Positions 1 through 10,920 of a DNA stretch of 64,000 bases are shown here, piece after piece. A program made the position numbers and the translations under genes. Below the pieces are notes generated by a model. The model did not search any database, had not been told where the DNA came from, and was given only the letters and a program-made list of their open reading frames with translations. How positions within the stretch are numbered: the first letter of the stretch is position 1; every line of letters starts with the position of its first letter. Origin of the DNA: Chaetoderma sp. LZ-2023a (lineage: Eukaryota > Mollusca > Caudofoveata > Chaetodermatida > Chaetodermatidae); assembly GCA_034401795.1 (NCBI GenBank), contig CM067367.1:51240884-51304883 (forward strand). The letters run 5' to 3'.

Positions 1-160
1 AAAGCTAGGAATAGCTCGGATGCGTCAGAAATAGCTCAGATAAGCTAGGAATAGCTCGGACATTAGCCGGAAATAGCTCGGATAAGCCAGGAACAGCTTG
101 GACAAGCCAGGAATAGCTTGGATAAGCCAGGAATAGCTTGAATAAGCCAGGTAACCATGG
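1..160. repeat. Minisatellite, ~20-24 bp unit (AAGCCAGGAATAGCTTGGAT-like)
   Basis: Seven or so tandem units of a 20-24 bp motif run from the window edge to about base 160, so the array probably continues to the left. Later units (60 onward) are nearly regular at 20 bp; earlier ones are more diverged. It sits in the EXOC8 intron or region left of the last visible exon. No coding potential seen. Confidence 0.8.
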
Positions 161-227
161 ATAGTCAAATATTCAACTAATTTCATTGTGTGGTTGCTTT
201 TAATTCTAACCCTTTTAGAGGGTCAAG

Positions 228-372
228 ATAAAACATTTTTGAAAATGTACCACTGAAAAAACGGACTTGGTTATCGATCCAGTCATTCCAGTGGTAAATT
301 TTCAAAAATAGTTACTGCAAATGGACATTTCTCATGCCCTCTGTAAAAGCCTTTTTTGGGAGACTTGAGTAT
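228..372. repeat. TTAA-type palindromic MITE, diverged copy
   Basis: Contains the family core, ACCACTG...CCAGTCATTCCAGTGGT, flanked by TTGAAAAT and its complement, then the typical outer part (TGCAAATGGACATTTCTCA). Terminal CCCTTT/AAAGGG ends are poorly kept. Confidence 0.65.
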
Positions 373-629
373 TACATAGTTACATATATATTGATATTAG
401 TCTTTCAATAGTCTCATTGGTGAAAGAGTTAGTGAACTCAGACATAAATCATTAAGGTCAGCAAATACTATTGCGACCTACAAGTTCAGACAAGACTTAA
501 ATTTCCCGCCAATTTAGCAAGTCATGAGGTCAACTTCAAATTCTTGTCAATAACAAATGTCCGGGCATATTCCAGCTCTAACTAAAATCTCAGACTTTTT
601 CACTTTTTTGAATTTATATACATTACTAA

Positions 630-885
630 CATTCCAGGCTTTCCCTGCCTTATTCCTTTGCCACTTTCTGTCCGGGCTTTTCCCAGCTATTCCAGGCTTT
701 TGAGAGCCAGGAAAAGCCTGGATAAGGCTGGAATGTTGTTAATGCTTTCAGTCCTGGCATTTCCTAACTTTGGAACCTGGGAAATGCCAGGAAATTACAG
801 GCAAGAAATTTTCTAGCTTTTCCTAGCTTAAAGAGCTCGGAGTAAGCTCGGAAATGCCAGGATATCCCAGGATACCCAAACTTTA
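630..885. repeat. Diverged inverted units of the left-edge minisatellite
   Basis: The motifs CCAGGCTTTTCC and GGAAAAGCCTGG alternate on both strands, e.g. around 695-725, and units with GGAAATGCCAGG follow. The words match the 1-160 array, so this looks like a scrambled, partly inverted piece of the same repeat. No gene. Confidence 0.5.
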
Positions 886-1111
886 GAACAAAAGCCTGGA
901 TTTATTCTCACCAGGGTTGTGCATCATTTCGACAATTCAACCCGTTATTTGGCACATGCGTAATTCATGTCAAAATTTGTAGTTGAAGATCTATGTTCCA
1001 CTTCCAATGCCCTTCCATGCATGCATCTAGACAAAATACGATGTCACCACCATTACAAGTTCCTAACATTGTTATTGACAAGCGCGTATTAACCATGTAT
1101 AAATCTCAAAT

Positions 1112-1350
1112 GTATTCAAGAAAATTTCCATTTTGTCATAGAAAATGTTCATTTTCAGACCATGAACCATTATTTTTTAAATGTGTTCACTGGAATGACT
1201 GGCTCTGTTGTCTCTTACCGAGCCAGTCATTCCAGTGGCAAAATTTAAAAAATAACCTCTTGGTCTGCAAATCGACATATCACAAGGCCATGCATTGCGG
1301 AATCCGCTGTTTTTTTGCTGGCTTGAATGTCAAAGCCGAAGTGTTAAAGT
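1112..1350. repeat. TTAA-type palindromic MITE copy
   Basis: Central palindrome GAATGACTGGCTC ... GAGCCAGTCATTC with outer arms TTGGTCTGCAAAT and GGCTTGAATGTCAAAG. A short open frame across it is a by-product of the repeat, since the same peptide-like pattern arises from other copies. Confidence 0.7.
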
Positions 1351-1479
1351 CAATTGTCAATTCATGAGTCACTTCATAACATATAGATACAGGCTTTATA
1401 AATTTTTGTCATAAAAACCAGGCAACAAATATATAGCCTACGAGCTGTTTCTATATAAATTTGTTTCTTTTTTTTGTGA

Positions 1480-2270
1480 AAAAAATTAAGATCATCCCTA
1501 GGCCAGGTGCCACCTATGTCCTCAGAAAATTAGATTGATAATTTATCACATATGCCTATGGGGTTTGGGGTGGTGTGGGGGGGGGTAGGGTTAGCCAGGG
1601 TTTTTCTCTCCCATAGAGTATACCTATAGCACCCCTACATTTTGGTCACATCTATAGTTTGCACCCTCCCAATGCACCCCATGGTAAAAATATGTTTCTA
1701 CACCCATGTGTCCGCAGCGCATATATAAATAAGTGTTTTGGTGTTTGCTATTCTCGTAACACAACGAATTAACAAATTCAATTCACGCTCGAAAAAAGCC
1801 GCTTTTCTCGGCATTGCTGTGATTAATATTAATTCTGATAGCTCTGTCAGATTCAAGGACGTCTGCACTTCCGCATTCTCGTCAGAATGACGATTTGCGC
1901 ATCCTCGTACTAGAGAGATCAGCGTTCATTTACGACAAAAAACTTACGACAAAAAACTTACGCCTGTCTTCATGAATCCTGGTTAAGTCAAACACGTAAG
2001 TGTGATGGCATAACTTATGCCAGGTAACTTACAATTCTTTATGAATCCGGGCCCAGAATGACAGCTTGGATTCATCCATTGGTATTGACATATCAATTTG
2101 GAGGTGAATCCACATAGGTATTCTAAAAATATCCTCCAGAAATTAATTCTAAATGAACCCACATGTGTCCAATAACATAATATTCTATACATACTAATTA
2201 ATACAAAGCCTTATGAAAAAATACAACTCAAGGATAGAACAATACGTAAATCAATACTTGCAATAATCCA
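1480..2270. other. Intronic/flanking stretch without recognised gene
   Basis: Holds a G-rich run near 1570-1590, a 14-bp tandem duplication (ACGACAAAAAACTT, near 1935-1960) and AT-rich sequence. No exon with matching splice borders was found on either strand. The next EXOC8 exon must lie left of the window unless it was missed here. Confidence 0.5.
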
Positions 2271-2277
2271 TTCTCAC

Positions 2278-2329
2278 CTGAATTCCTTCAGAGCTGGGCT
2301 CATTGGGCACTCCTTCAAGTAATCATTCA
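2278..2329 (-). CDS. EXOC8: EXOC8 (Exo84) internal exon, most 3' one in the window
   Basis: A 52-bp minus-strand exon between an acceptor (TTATTTCAG) and a donor (CAG|GTGAGA). Read in the phase left by the exon at 15437, it gives VNDYLKECPMSPALKEF, preceded by ...DLVER. This aligns with the vertebrate segment LNHYLEDKPSPPPVKEL that directly follows the IAQRDFEGAVDLL motif of EXOC8. The exon ends in phase 2. The remaining C-terminal half of the protein is not in the window. The intron upstream of it is 13.1 kb and full of repeats. Confidence 0.85.
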
Positions 2330-2934
2330 CTGAAATAATATATAAAGAATCTCACTTAACCCTTTCAATGCCAGTGTCTCAATTTCAAAACAACTATACA
2401 GGAAAGCTGTTGGATATTTTGAAACTAATTCGACTAGGAGATGTTGCGGCCATAATTATGTGTAGTAGCAAACTATTCAACTGCTTGCCTGTATTTAATT
2501 ACCTTCAAAATATATAAGTTGATTCCAACTAGGGGTGTGCATTTGGAGCAATACCAGTACACATTAGTTTTAATGAATGTGTACACGTATTTGTCATTCT
2601 GCTCAAAAATGTAGTATTCCTATGATATCTATTGAGCCTATTAAGTATGGAGGGGTGTACTATGGTGGGGTTGGAAAATAAAATAATTTATTAACTCCCG
2701 TCCCCACCCACACCCGCCTTGTGTGAACAACGCCTCTAAGCGATCTAAGCGCTACTCATTTTGATTCAACTGAGTACTAAATATAAACTTTGTGTTCCGT
2801 TAAAGTCTAGGTGCAGATCAAGAGAAGACTATTTTGTAAAATTATCATTGGAATTTACAAAAAGAGCATTTTGATGTCATTCAAATGGATATTTCTCAAG
2901 ACCATTAGATGAAGTTTAGGTCGGCTTTAACATG

Positions 2935-3125
2935 AAAATTAAAATCCTAACTTTTGCTTGATCAGGGACCATTTGCATGCCAAGAGAAAACTATTTTTAA
3001 ACATCTCGGTTACTGAGCCACTCATTGCAGTGGTAAATTTATAAAACTGTCTTTGCCTGCAAATGGAAATTCTTAGAGACCACTGCGGGGGCACTTTGAC
3101 TGGCCTGACCATTGTAGGGTTAAGT
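2935..3125. repeat. TTAA-type palindromic MITE, partial copy
   Basis: Shows the AAGAGAAAACTATTTTTAAA arm, a palindromic centre (CTCGGTTACTGAGCCA) and an outer arm (TGCAAATGGAAATTC ... GACCATTGTAGGGTTAA). Ends in GGGTTAA as the family expects. Confidence 0.65.
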
Positions 3126-3274
3126 TTACACAAGAGGGCTAAACCTTGTTTAATGACTTTTGACAAAAATTCATATTTGGCCCCTGTCCGGGACAGATCA
3201 ACATCGAGCAACAGTGATTCACCCTTTGATGGTCATGATTGGTTAAGAAAAATCAAAATCTAACATTACTGATT

Positions 3275-3530
3275 GTCTATTTGCGGGCAAAGGTAAGAAA
3301 ATTTGTGAAAATTTACCACTGGGATGACTGGCTCCAAAGGTAAGAAAATTTGTGAAAATTTACCACTGGGATGACTGGCTCGCTCGGTGAGTAAGTCACT
3401 GCAGTGATAAATTTATTTTAAAAATAGTCTTCTCTCGACATGCAAATAGACCTTCAATAATGACATATTCCTCAAGACCATTATAGAGGCCTTTTTGGCT
3501 GGCTTGGCCTTTAATGAGTAGACCAAAGGC
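3275..3530. repeat. TTAA-type palindromic MITE with an internal duplication
   Basis: The central arm GTAAGAAAATTTGTGAAAATT followed by ACCACTGGGATGACTGGCTC occurs twice in tandem (about 3292-3332 and 3340-3380) before the second palindrome arm. It is otherwise a typical copy. Confidence 0.65.
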
Positions 3531-3737
3531 TGGCGGCGATCAGTCCATTGTGAGCTTAGATAGGCGCCACATGCCACAGCATTCAGTGATAATCTGTGCT
3601 GATACGATCACGCTTGAACAGTAATTCACACCTGTGTTCTGACAAAGAATTGTTGACTATTCAAAGGAATACCTGTGTACTGGCGTCGCTGCTACATCCG
3701 GATAATTAGTTAACCCCGTTGACGCTTAAAGTTGTTC

Positions 3738-3935
3738 AAGAAAATTTGAATTTTCTCATAAAAATCCCCATGAGCAGACCAAGAGATGATTGTTTTGAAA
3801 GATTATCGAGCCAGTCATTCCACTGATAAAAATTAAAAGACAAAACCTGTCTCCTCGTGGTCTGCAAATTGGCATTTCACAAGACCACTGTTACATTGAG
3901 CCGTGTTTTGAAAGGCTTGAGGATTAAAGGGTTAA
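3738..3935. repeat. TTAA-type palindromic MITE copy
   Basis: The right end reads GGATTAAAGGGTTAAC, i.e. GGG followed by TTAA, as expected for a piggyBac-type terminus. The centre carries GAGCCAGTCATTCCACTG. Confidence 0.7.
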
Positions 3936-4462
3936 CTCAGAAATCATCGACAGATAGGGTGTGGCGGTAAATTCAGAGAATTAATTTGTAAAAATATATA
4001 CATTTTCTGAGGGTTATCTCACTAATTTCACATAAATATGTAAATTATAATACACGTGCCCAACCATACTTCCAACACACGAATCCCTGTATTAGTCCAG
4101 TGTTGTGAGAGGTGTCGTGTGCCTCTGTACATGCAACGCAATAACTCGACTTCTACTGGAGATCTCTTCACCACACTTCCTAATGGTTTCCATGGGGTGG
4201 GGGGTGGTGGAGAGATCACTGAAAAGGTGCCGCTTATCTGTTCTGTAGGGCAGGTGACTAGACATTTCACTTGCCCCAGATAAAAAGTACTTGCTCTAAT
4301 TATGATCTGTTATTCTATGCATCACATTTTATGTAATTTTGCAATTTATGTTTTGATGTGGTATAGTTCTTGATCTGTCCAGTAGGGTGGGTATATGTTA
4401 GGTTGCATGTTAGGTTTCACCTGCCCGGTTGGAGCAATGACTTACGCCGGGGAGGTGGCCAG

Positions 4463-5904
4463 TAGAGCTGGGCGGTCTGACGGTAGTACCGTGAGGGCTG
4501 CGGTATACCGTGAACCGATACCGTGACCGTTGACATTTCCAAATACCATGAATACCGTCCATAATGTTTGAGCAATATTTGAGAAATAGATCCATAAAAT
4601 TTGACTTGACCAAGGGTAAATAGGTGCTAATAGTGCCAAAAATATAGGCATCCCTAACCATTAGCCGAGTCGAGGTGAAAGGGTCGTTGTAAAAACAAAC
4701 ATCAAGATGTCAATTACAAAATAATGACAGGCAGAATTGTATGACAAACGTACGTCTTGAAAGTCTCACGGTAAAATTGCTTTATTTAAAACATCTAAAC
4801 TCATTCTCTGGCCGTCTGCCGGTAGTAATTACACTATAATATATTCCCTATTCCCGTTTCTATTATTTGTAATTTATTACTCCAAGCATCTTGTCACCGA
4901 ACAAACGAGCTAGAATAACAAAATAACATACAAACCGCGTGCTATTCAAATGCAACAGTAACCTCGCAAAGACGTATCTGATTGGTTGTTCATGAACTAG
5001 ACCGTGGGAAAATACATTACTATGCTGAATTTATCAATGAAAATTTACTAAAACATCATATTTGTTCGCGCCATTTTGATCACGTGCTAATTTATTAACA
5101 ACGAGCAGCTTTGAAGTCGTTATTTTTTATTTTTCTGGCTTGTTTTAAGAAATTTCTTTAAGGATTAAATCCAGTTTAAGTAATGACACCTAAAAAAATT
5201 ATAGTGTTTTAGTTTTTGTAATTCATTTTTCAACTGGCTACACGTCTGAAGTTCGCGGAAATAGCCTTTTACACGCATTGTTCACGTGAAGCATGGCGAG
5301 TAACGAGTCTGCACATCGGGTACTCGGTAATTATCAGAAGCTTTGGAATCGGCTATATTCAATGTCGTGTTATATGCATGTGTATAGGCCTGTTTTCGCG
5401 AGTAACCGAATATACGACTCCAACAGAAATAAAAGAGTACAACACTGGCCGCATTTAAATACTCGCAGATTTTGTCTGGACTCTGTTTATCAACGCGTTC
5501 GACTGCCAAAATAAAATTTACCGTTTGCTGGTCGCACGCGTTAATAGCAAGAACAATCCAGATTGAAAATAGCGCACTCCAATGTCTCAAACAGCGGGTT
5601 ATAGTTAGCGAGTCGACCACACACTTTGACCGATATTCCCGCGAATGATATTATGTCAATAAAAATAGTGACCTAATAAAGTCGTGAAACTAAGCAGTCG
5701 CAATAGCCATAATGTTTTTCTTCTCTAAATCAGAAAGCCAATTTATTTATTTTACCTACATTTACCGTTGATTGGAAATGGAAATGAAATTTTTTTTCTA
5801 ATTTCGTGGCATGCCTCAACCTCAGATGACAGTATACCATGGTACTGCGGTATTTTTTCATGGTACCGATACCGTCATGTATATGTCAATACCGCCCAAC
5901 TCTA
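4463..5904. mobile_element. hAT-type non-autonomous DNA transposon, 1.44 kb
   Basis: Terminal inverted repeats start TAGAGCTGGGCGGT at the left and, read on the other strand, TAGAGTTGGGCGGT at the right. Both ends are bordered by the 8-bp direct repeat GTGGCCAG (4455-4462 and 5905-5912). An 8-bp duplication with TAGAG-type ends is the hAT signature. Subterminal zones carry clustered GGTACCG/CGGTACC-like words (4480-4560 and 5825-5890), plausible transposase-binding repeats. No hAT transposase is recognisable inside. Two overlapping short frames near 5282-5620 resemble nothing I know. It lies in the 13-kb EXOC8 intron. Confidence 0.85.
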
Positions 5905-5913
5905 GTGGCCAGT

Positions 5914-6299
5914 CCTTATCATCAAGCCGTCACTGCCCCTGAGGTTGCCATTGAGGGCCTGAAGAATCTTCTGGATGTTTTGTGGGTGGGGGTGTGTGTA
6001 AAGTGGCATGTCAATATCATCACAGAGTGTTAGTGCGAGACTCAGAATTCTCCCAAATGCCTATTTAAAAAAAATCAACAATTGTTGTTAATAATCAATT
6101 GAAATGTACATTCCATTCAACATATTCTTCCCTAATTAGTGGGCGATATAACCTGATTTTAGACAAGACACATGTTTTGCTTTCCCTCTCATACTTCAAC
6201 CTATTAATAGTTAGGACGGGAGATGCAGGGGTGAAAAGCTTAACTCTCTAAATGCAGAGTTTTTGCAAACGACATATTCCAAGGGGTATATCTCCTGAC
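5914..6299. other. No gene seen
   Basis: AT-rich intronic sequence with short homopolymer runs; neither strand shows an exon or a recognised repeat. Confidence 0.5.
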
Positions 6300-6400
6300 C
6301 TGCTAAATATTTTGTAATCAATTTGACTGAAAGTTGTTGGTGGCTACGCCACCAACAAATATCAGTCAATTGTTTTCAAAATATTCAGCAAGTTAAGAGC
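6300..6400. repeat. Hairpin-family (TTGAATATTTTGAAA type) copy
   Basis: Arms run from GCTAAATATTTTG to CAAAATATTCAGC, with TTGACTGAAAGTTGTTGGTGGC facing its complement across a GTAGC-like loop. Same fold as the better copies at 25149 and 49168. Confidence 0.7.
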
Positions 6401-6537
6401 TTTTGCTCATTGAAATTATTGCCTGGTGTCTTGTATCAGTAAGACAGGTAAACATGTTACGAGTTATGATTAGCTCCCACTAAATGCTAAGTGGAATATT
6501 CTCTGACTTCTAATACTCATTATAGCCACTGCCCGGT

Positions 6538-6565
6538 TACAGTACAGATCTTAGTTAGCTTTACT
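6538..6565. repeat. 28-bp repeat, inverted partner at 15194-15221
   Basis: The 28 bases beginning TACAGTACAGATCTTAG recur exactly as the reverse complement at 15194-15221. Sequence just inside both copies is rich in AAACGC/GCGTTT words. The pair could be ends of a very large decayed DNA element or two copies of a short repeat. Confidence 0.6.
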
Positions 6566-6599
6566 GTTTGACGAAGCAAAAACGAAACAAAAATGCGGC

Positions 6600-7860
6600 T
6601 TTTTCGAGTTAAAACCTTGTAGCGTTTCACGGCGTGGCCAAACACCAAACGCATCTAATTTATTTTATAGGTTCGTCTAACGGAAAGTCTACCCCGTCTA
6701 CCCCTTAAACGTATCATGAAATATTTAAAACCAGTCACGGAAAAAGTCAAACGCGCAATCAAATGTATTCAGTAACGCTACAAAGATTCTTACTACGCGT
6801 CATTAAACATAAAGTGGAATTGGTCTATAGTCTGTCAAGGACCCGTACATGTAAATTTAAATTGCAATTGGAGTGTGTTAAGTACATGCATCGCCTTTAG
6901 CTTTTTTTGTGGCTGTAAATGATAATTGTCGAAATGTCATCATCGTAATCGTCAATCGTAATTTTGTATAAAATGGATGTGTGTGAACTCTGCACCTGGG
7001 TATTCTTTACTGTGTATGAAGCTAGTGTGATGACTGTGCGTATATTTTAATAAATTTTCAATCCACAATTTCTTTTGATATCTGGATGAATAAACCAAGA
7101 TATTCTCTGAAATGGGTTTATTACAATATAGTCTAATTTGAGCCGACGTAATAGGCATAACTTTTTAGAACAATATATGCACCAGTTGCGGCTAGTGTTA
7201 TGCCAAATTTGTCTTATAACGGAAAGAGAAGCGATTTACAAAATCTGCAAACCTGACATTCGGTTGTTTTCGATTTCGCTATTTCATACATAATATGTAA
7301 CCGAAAATCTCCGCTTTTACCTAGACATGCACATGCGTACATAGTTGTTTTACCCGTGCCTGGGGGTGCGTTCAGGACCGCGAAAACGTTTTCCGTTATT
7401 AACTGAACACTGTACCGCGTAGAACGCGAACATTCACCGAACATTCGCCTTCCTGAACTCACTCCAGGAGTATCCGAGTACGTAACGTTATTACCCGTTT
7501 TCGGCAACGGGTATCACCGTCTGATTGGTCGAGAATACACGCATCTTTAATAAGAGTTAGCAAAGATGGCGTCAACTGTTTAGAAAATAACATATTTTTG
7601 TGTTTGCAATTCACCAATCTACGCACATTTCGTGTACGCCACAGACTAAAAAGTAGACAGATAACACGGAATAACGAAACTGCCAATCAGAAAGTGTGAT
7701 GCCTATATATTTGACCGCTTTGGCATCTTAACTCAGGCTTATTACTGACAGTGCTTGAAGTTAGTTATCTAAAAAATTGTAAACAAAGACACGCATCGAT
7801 AATCTAGTTTATCGGATTGTTTATCTTCAACATTGTTTTTTCGCGACCAGGGGTAAACGA
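6600..7860. other. Repeat-like, CpG-containing stretch, no gene
   Basis: Contains scattered CGTTT/AAACG words and a segment (7340-7500) starting GGGTGCGTTCAGGACCG that looks like the end of a DNA transposon. No exon with good borders. A short AT dinucleotide run lies at 7868-7890. Confidence 0.4.
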
Positions 7861-7964
7861 AATGGATATTATATATATATATATATATTTTGTGTCTGCG
7901 GCTCTCTTGCGACAATCAATAACTTTCTCATTATCGGTGACATCACATTTACTAAAACAAGAAT

Positions 7965-8012
7965 GATAATGCAGGTTACTGGGCCAATATTGGCCTAGTA
8001 ACCTGCATTATC
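7965..8012. repeat. 48-bp near-perfect palindrome
   Basis: GATAATGCAGGTTACTGGGC is followed by its complement with almost no loop (centre CAATATTG). Only one mismatch pair is visible. Confidence 0.85.
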
Positions 8013-8102
8013 AGGGAAGTAGGCCCCAAATCTAAACCAATGAATTATCACATTTTACCCATTTGAACCTGAAATCCCAGAATTCCACTTTTACAGTCAT
8101 TA

Positions 8103-8190
8103 TATAAGTATGATGTTGAATATTTTGAAGGCAATTTGACTGGAAGCTGGCTTTCAGTCAAATTAGTTTCAAAATATTCATCAGAATTTT
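8103..8190. repeat. Hairpin-family copy with shortened loop
   Basis: TGTTGAATATTTTGAAGGC and TTTGACTGGAAGC face CTTTCAGTCAAATTAG and TTTCAAAATATTCATCA. The tip of the hairpin is shorter than in other copies. Confidence 0.7.
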
Positions 8191-8761
8191 GACACATTCG
8201 TAACAAATTTATTATTTTCTCTTGTCGGTTGAAATTGTTAATGCAATAGTAGAAGTACTCCCTTGTTGGAGGCACTATTCCCACCCTGTATTATATTCAT
8301 AGAATCATGACGTCATCACAATCAAATTTCCCATAATACCCTGGGAGATACGCCATTTTCAGAGCGCCTAATTTAATATTAAGAGCAATGGGCTGTTAAA
8401 CCTTAATTACATTTTCTTTAATATATTGCGAAATTCACTCATGATTTCATGTTTTCTGATACCTGATGGGATTATTACAGATTCTCAGACACAGGATTTA
8501 ATGGTTTGAACTTCATGGAAAATGTAAACAATGCGTTTGTATGGCCAGTCCTCTTTAGCATGTAGTAAGTTTGCCCCAATTTCAATGGCGGCCGATCTCA
8601 AGATGCCCGGATGTGCGAAACTATGAATAATGTGTTTGATTTCTGCGCTAAAGTCTGAGGGCGGTGTATGACCATAACAGCCGCTGTCAGGTCATAGGGC
8701 CTAACAGTACTTATATATAGTGTATTACTGGCTATATATTGCGCCGTATATTTTAAACCAA

Positions 8762-8896
8762 ATATCACTCATCGTGGCGTTGTAAACGTGGAATCAGACA
8801 CTGATAGTAATGGTGAGAAGGCTAATGTGTGGGACACTGAATCTTCTGATGATGACATGTTTGACGATGAGGAAGCCACCACTACTGGAAAGACTT
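8762..8896 (+). pseudogene. Possible transposase-like relic, acidic peptide
   Basis: One plus-strand frame reads through an acidic stretch (ESDTDSNGEKANVWDTESSD, then DDMFDDEEA) and stops soon after at 8896. Acid-rich leaders like this are seen at the N-terminus of piggyBac-type transposases, and the window carries many piggyBac-type MITEs, but no catalytic domain follows. It could equally be chance. Confidence 0.2.
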
Positions 8897-9142
8897 GAAG
8901 ATGAACTTGAAGCTGGTACACTACAGATTGAGTGAACTTCTCCAATCAGTGACAAAGAGTTTGCCCTGAAGTTTGGGCTATTTTGGTGCATTCACCATGA
9001 TCATTTGAGCTGTTTGAATTTAATTAACTGTTAAAGTTTGTTATATTGAATTAGCTCTAACTAACATGATTAGATATACCAATAACATACCAAGAGTTAG
9101 TAGTTAGTCACTGCTATAAGAATTGTACATTTTAGCAATTGA

Positions 9143-9657
9143 CCCTTTAACACTCTAGCTGGTGAAAACATGTTCTGTGGTGGCCTTGAGAAATGTCCAT
9201 ATGCAGAACAAGAATTATTTTTTTACCATGACCCAGTGAGTGGTCAAAACTGGCATCTGAAATCAAATTGTCTTGAGAAATGACCATTTGCAGGCCAAGA
9301 GAAGACTATTTTAAGATTTTACCACTGGAATAACTGGCTTGATAACCAAGCTAGTCATTACAGTTCTAAATGTTAAAAAATTGCCTTGGTTTGCAAATGG
9401 GCATTTATTAACCCTTTAATGGTCAAAGCAGCCATAACCAGCCTCTGCAGTGTTCCTGAGAAATGCCCTTTTGCTGACTAAGAGAACACTATTTTTGAAA
9501 ATTTATCACTGGAATGACTGGCTCCCAGAATACTCTTGATCAGCAAATTGACATTTTATGAGACAGTTGGAATTTTCTTGACCAAATTTACCCATTAAAG
9601 GGTTCAGCAGAAATTTACATTTTCTTGACAAATATTGGACAGTAAAGGGTTGTAAAG
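9143..9657. repeat. TTAA-type MITE interrupted by a second copy
   Basis: The left part starts CCCTTTAACACTCTAGC at 9143 and runs to 9411. It resumes at 9603 with CAGCAGAAATTTACATTTTC and ends GGACAGTAAAGGG near 9654. The insert at 9412-9602 is another member of the same family. Confidence 0.75.
9412..9602. repeat. TTAA-type MITE nested in a sister copy
   Basis: Starts CCCTTTAATGGTCAAAG right after TTAA (9408-9411) and ends CCCATTAAAGGG before TTCA (a mutated TTAA). 191 bp. CCC...GGG ends next to TTAA are the piggyBac hallmark. Confidence 0.8.
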
Positions 9658-9908
9658 CTGGAGCTTTACTTACCTTTAACTACCTTGTTCTGCTGTTCAC
9701 TGTGGGGAAAAATTCTCAATCCTTGTTCCACTGAAGATCAAAGAAATGATGAAAACACCATACAACCGTTACCTACATACTGTAAATAAGTCAAACCAGG
9801 TCACTTTGGATTTGATTAAATTGTTTATTCATTCACTTAAAAGTTTAATGTCATTGTTATTGAATGCTGCCATATTGATATAATGCAGAGTTTGCTCAAA
9901 CAATCACC

Positions 9909-10133
9909 AACACAGACAGTAGCGCAAACCACCACTGATTACCAGCATGAGCAATATTATATAGGACCAAGATTAAGTTTACTTTACTGTTGATTTTGAG
10001 GTTTGAATTGTTATCGATGATCAATAACAATACAAGTCCAATCTCTAGAACAACAGTAAACTATCTTGGTCCTATATAATATTGCCCATGCTGGTGATCA
10101 GCGGTGTTTTATGGTTATGCTACTGTCTGTGTT
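9909..10133. repeat. Long imperfect inverted repeat, ~75-bp arms
   Basis: Left arm AACACAGACAGTAGC ... ATATAGGACCAAGAT faces right arm ATCTTGGTCCTATAT ... GCTACTGTCTGTGTT. The loop contains a smaller palindrome (TTGTTATCGATGATCAATAA). No coding content; probably a MITE. Confidence 0.75.
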
Positions 10134-10321
10134 GATGAATGATGTTGCTGGTCACACGTCATATATTACTGATAGCATAGTGGTCTTTCAAATTTTTGTC
10201 CTACTGTTCCAGATTTTGTACGCTTATTTTTGCAACATTTGTTTGTGGTCTGGCCATGTTTCAACAGTAGCTGAAATAGAATGTGAAACAAATATGATTA
10301 CACAGGGAGTTATAAGCATTA

Positions 10322-10905
10322 CATAATGGACCTTTCCATTTTATCCATCAATCATGATGTCATAATCAACTACATGATGCATAAGGATGACAACATAATC
10401 AATGACATAATGAATGACATAGATACATTTTTTGTAAGTTCGTCAATCTGCACAGACACTTAATTGATGACGGACTATATGTACTCTATTTAACCCTTTA
10501 ATGGACAAAATTGGTGGAGAAAATTTTAATATCCACTTATTGAATGTCCAATTAGAGGCCAAGAGAATGCAAATTTGAAAATTTATGACAAACTACTGGC
10601 TCGGTCATTGAGCCAGTCATTTGTGGTGAATTTTCAAAAATTCTATTCTCTTGGCCTGTAAATGGTCATTCCACAGAGGCCAGTTTTAGTCGGCATGACC
10701 ATTAAAAGGTTAATAAAAATGATGTCGAATATTTTAAAACTAATTTGACTGGGAGTTGTTGCTGTCATATCAACAGCTTACATGTGTAGTTTTCAGGAAT
10801 TTGAGATTCAGAGAGTGCAGAGATCGATCCCAATGCAGGTAAAGCTTGGGTGGAGCTTAGCTAGAGATGGGCGGGGCATAGCTAAAATTGGATTCCTCCA
10901 TTGGG
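10322..10905 (+). repeat. CRE-bearing MITE (AATGGACCTTTCCA ends), with nested TTAA MITE
   Basis: Starts AATGGACCTTTCCATTTTAT and ends GGGGCATAGCTAAAA...CCATT, with the family order: ATGATGTCATAATC words, half of a hairpin-family module (10730-10790), ATCGATCCCAA, GGGCGGGGCATAG. A 216-bp TTAA MITE sits inside at 10494-10709. Confidence 0.7.
10494..10709. repeat. TTAA-type MITE with exact TTAA duplication
   Basis: 216 bp; begins CCCTTTAATGGAC, ends GACCATTAAAAGG, flanked by TTAA at 10490-10493 and 10710-10713. The unoccupied form of the host repeat is seen at about 46490 (TATTTAATAAA), which shows precisely one TTAA. Confidence 0.9.
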
Positions 10906-10920
10906 CAAAACTATAAGTAA

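Noticed and set aside
5282-5620. 112-codon minus and 73-codon plus frames inside the hAT-type element
   Set aside because: No transposase motif or BED finger is visible, and neither has splice or start support.
7214-7507. Minus-strand frame with APPGTGKTT, a Walker A look-alike
   Set aside because: The peptide around it has no helicase or AAA pattern, no Walker B follows, and the DNA (GGTGCGTTCAGGACCG ...) looks like repeat or transposon-end sequence.
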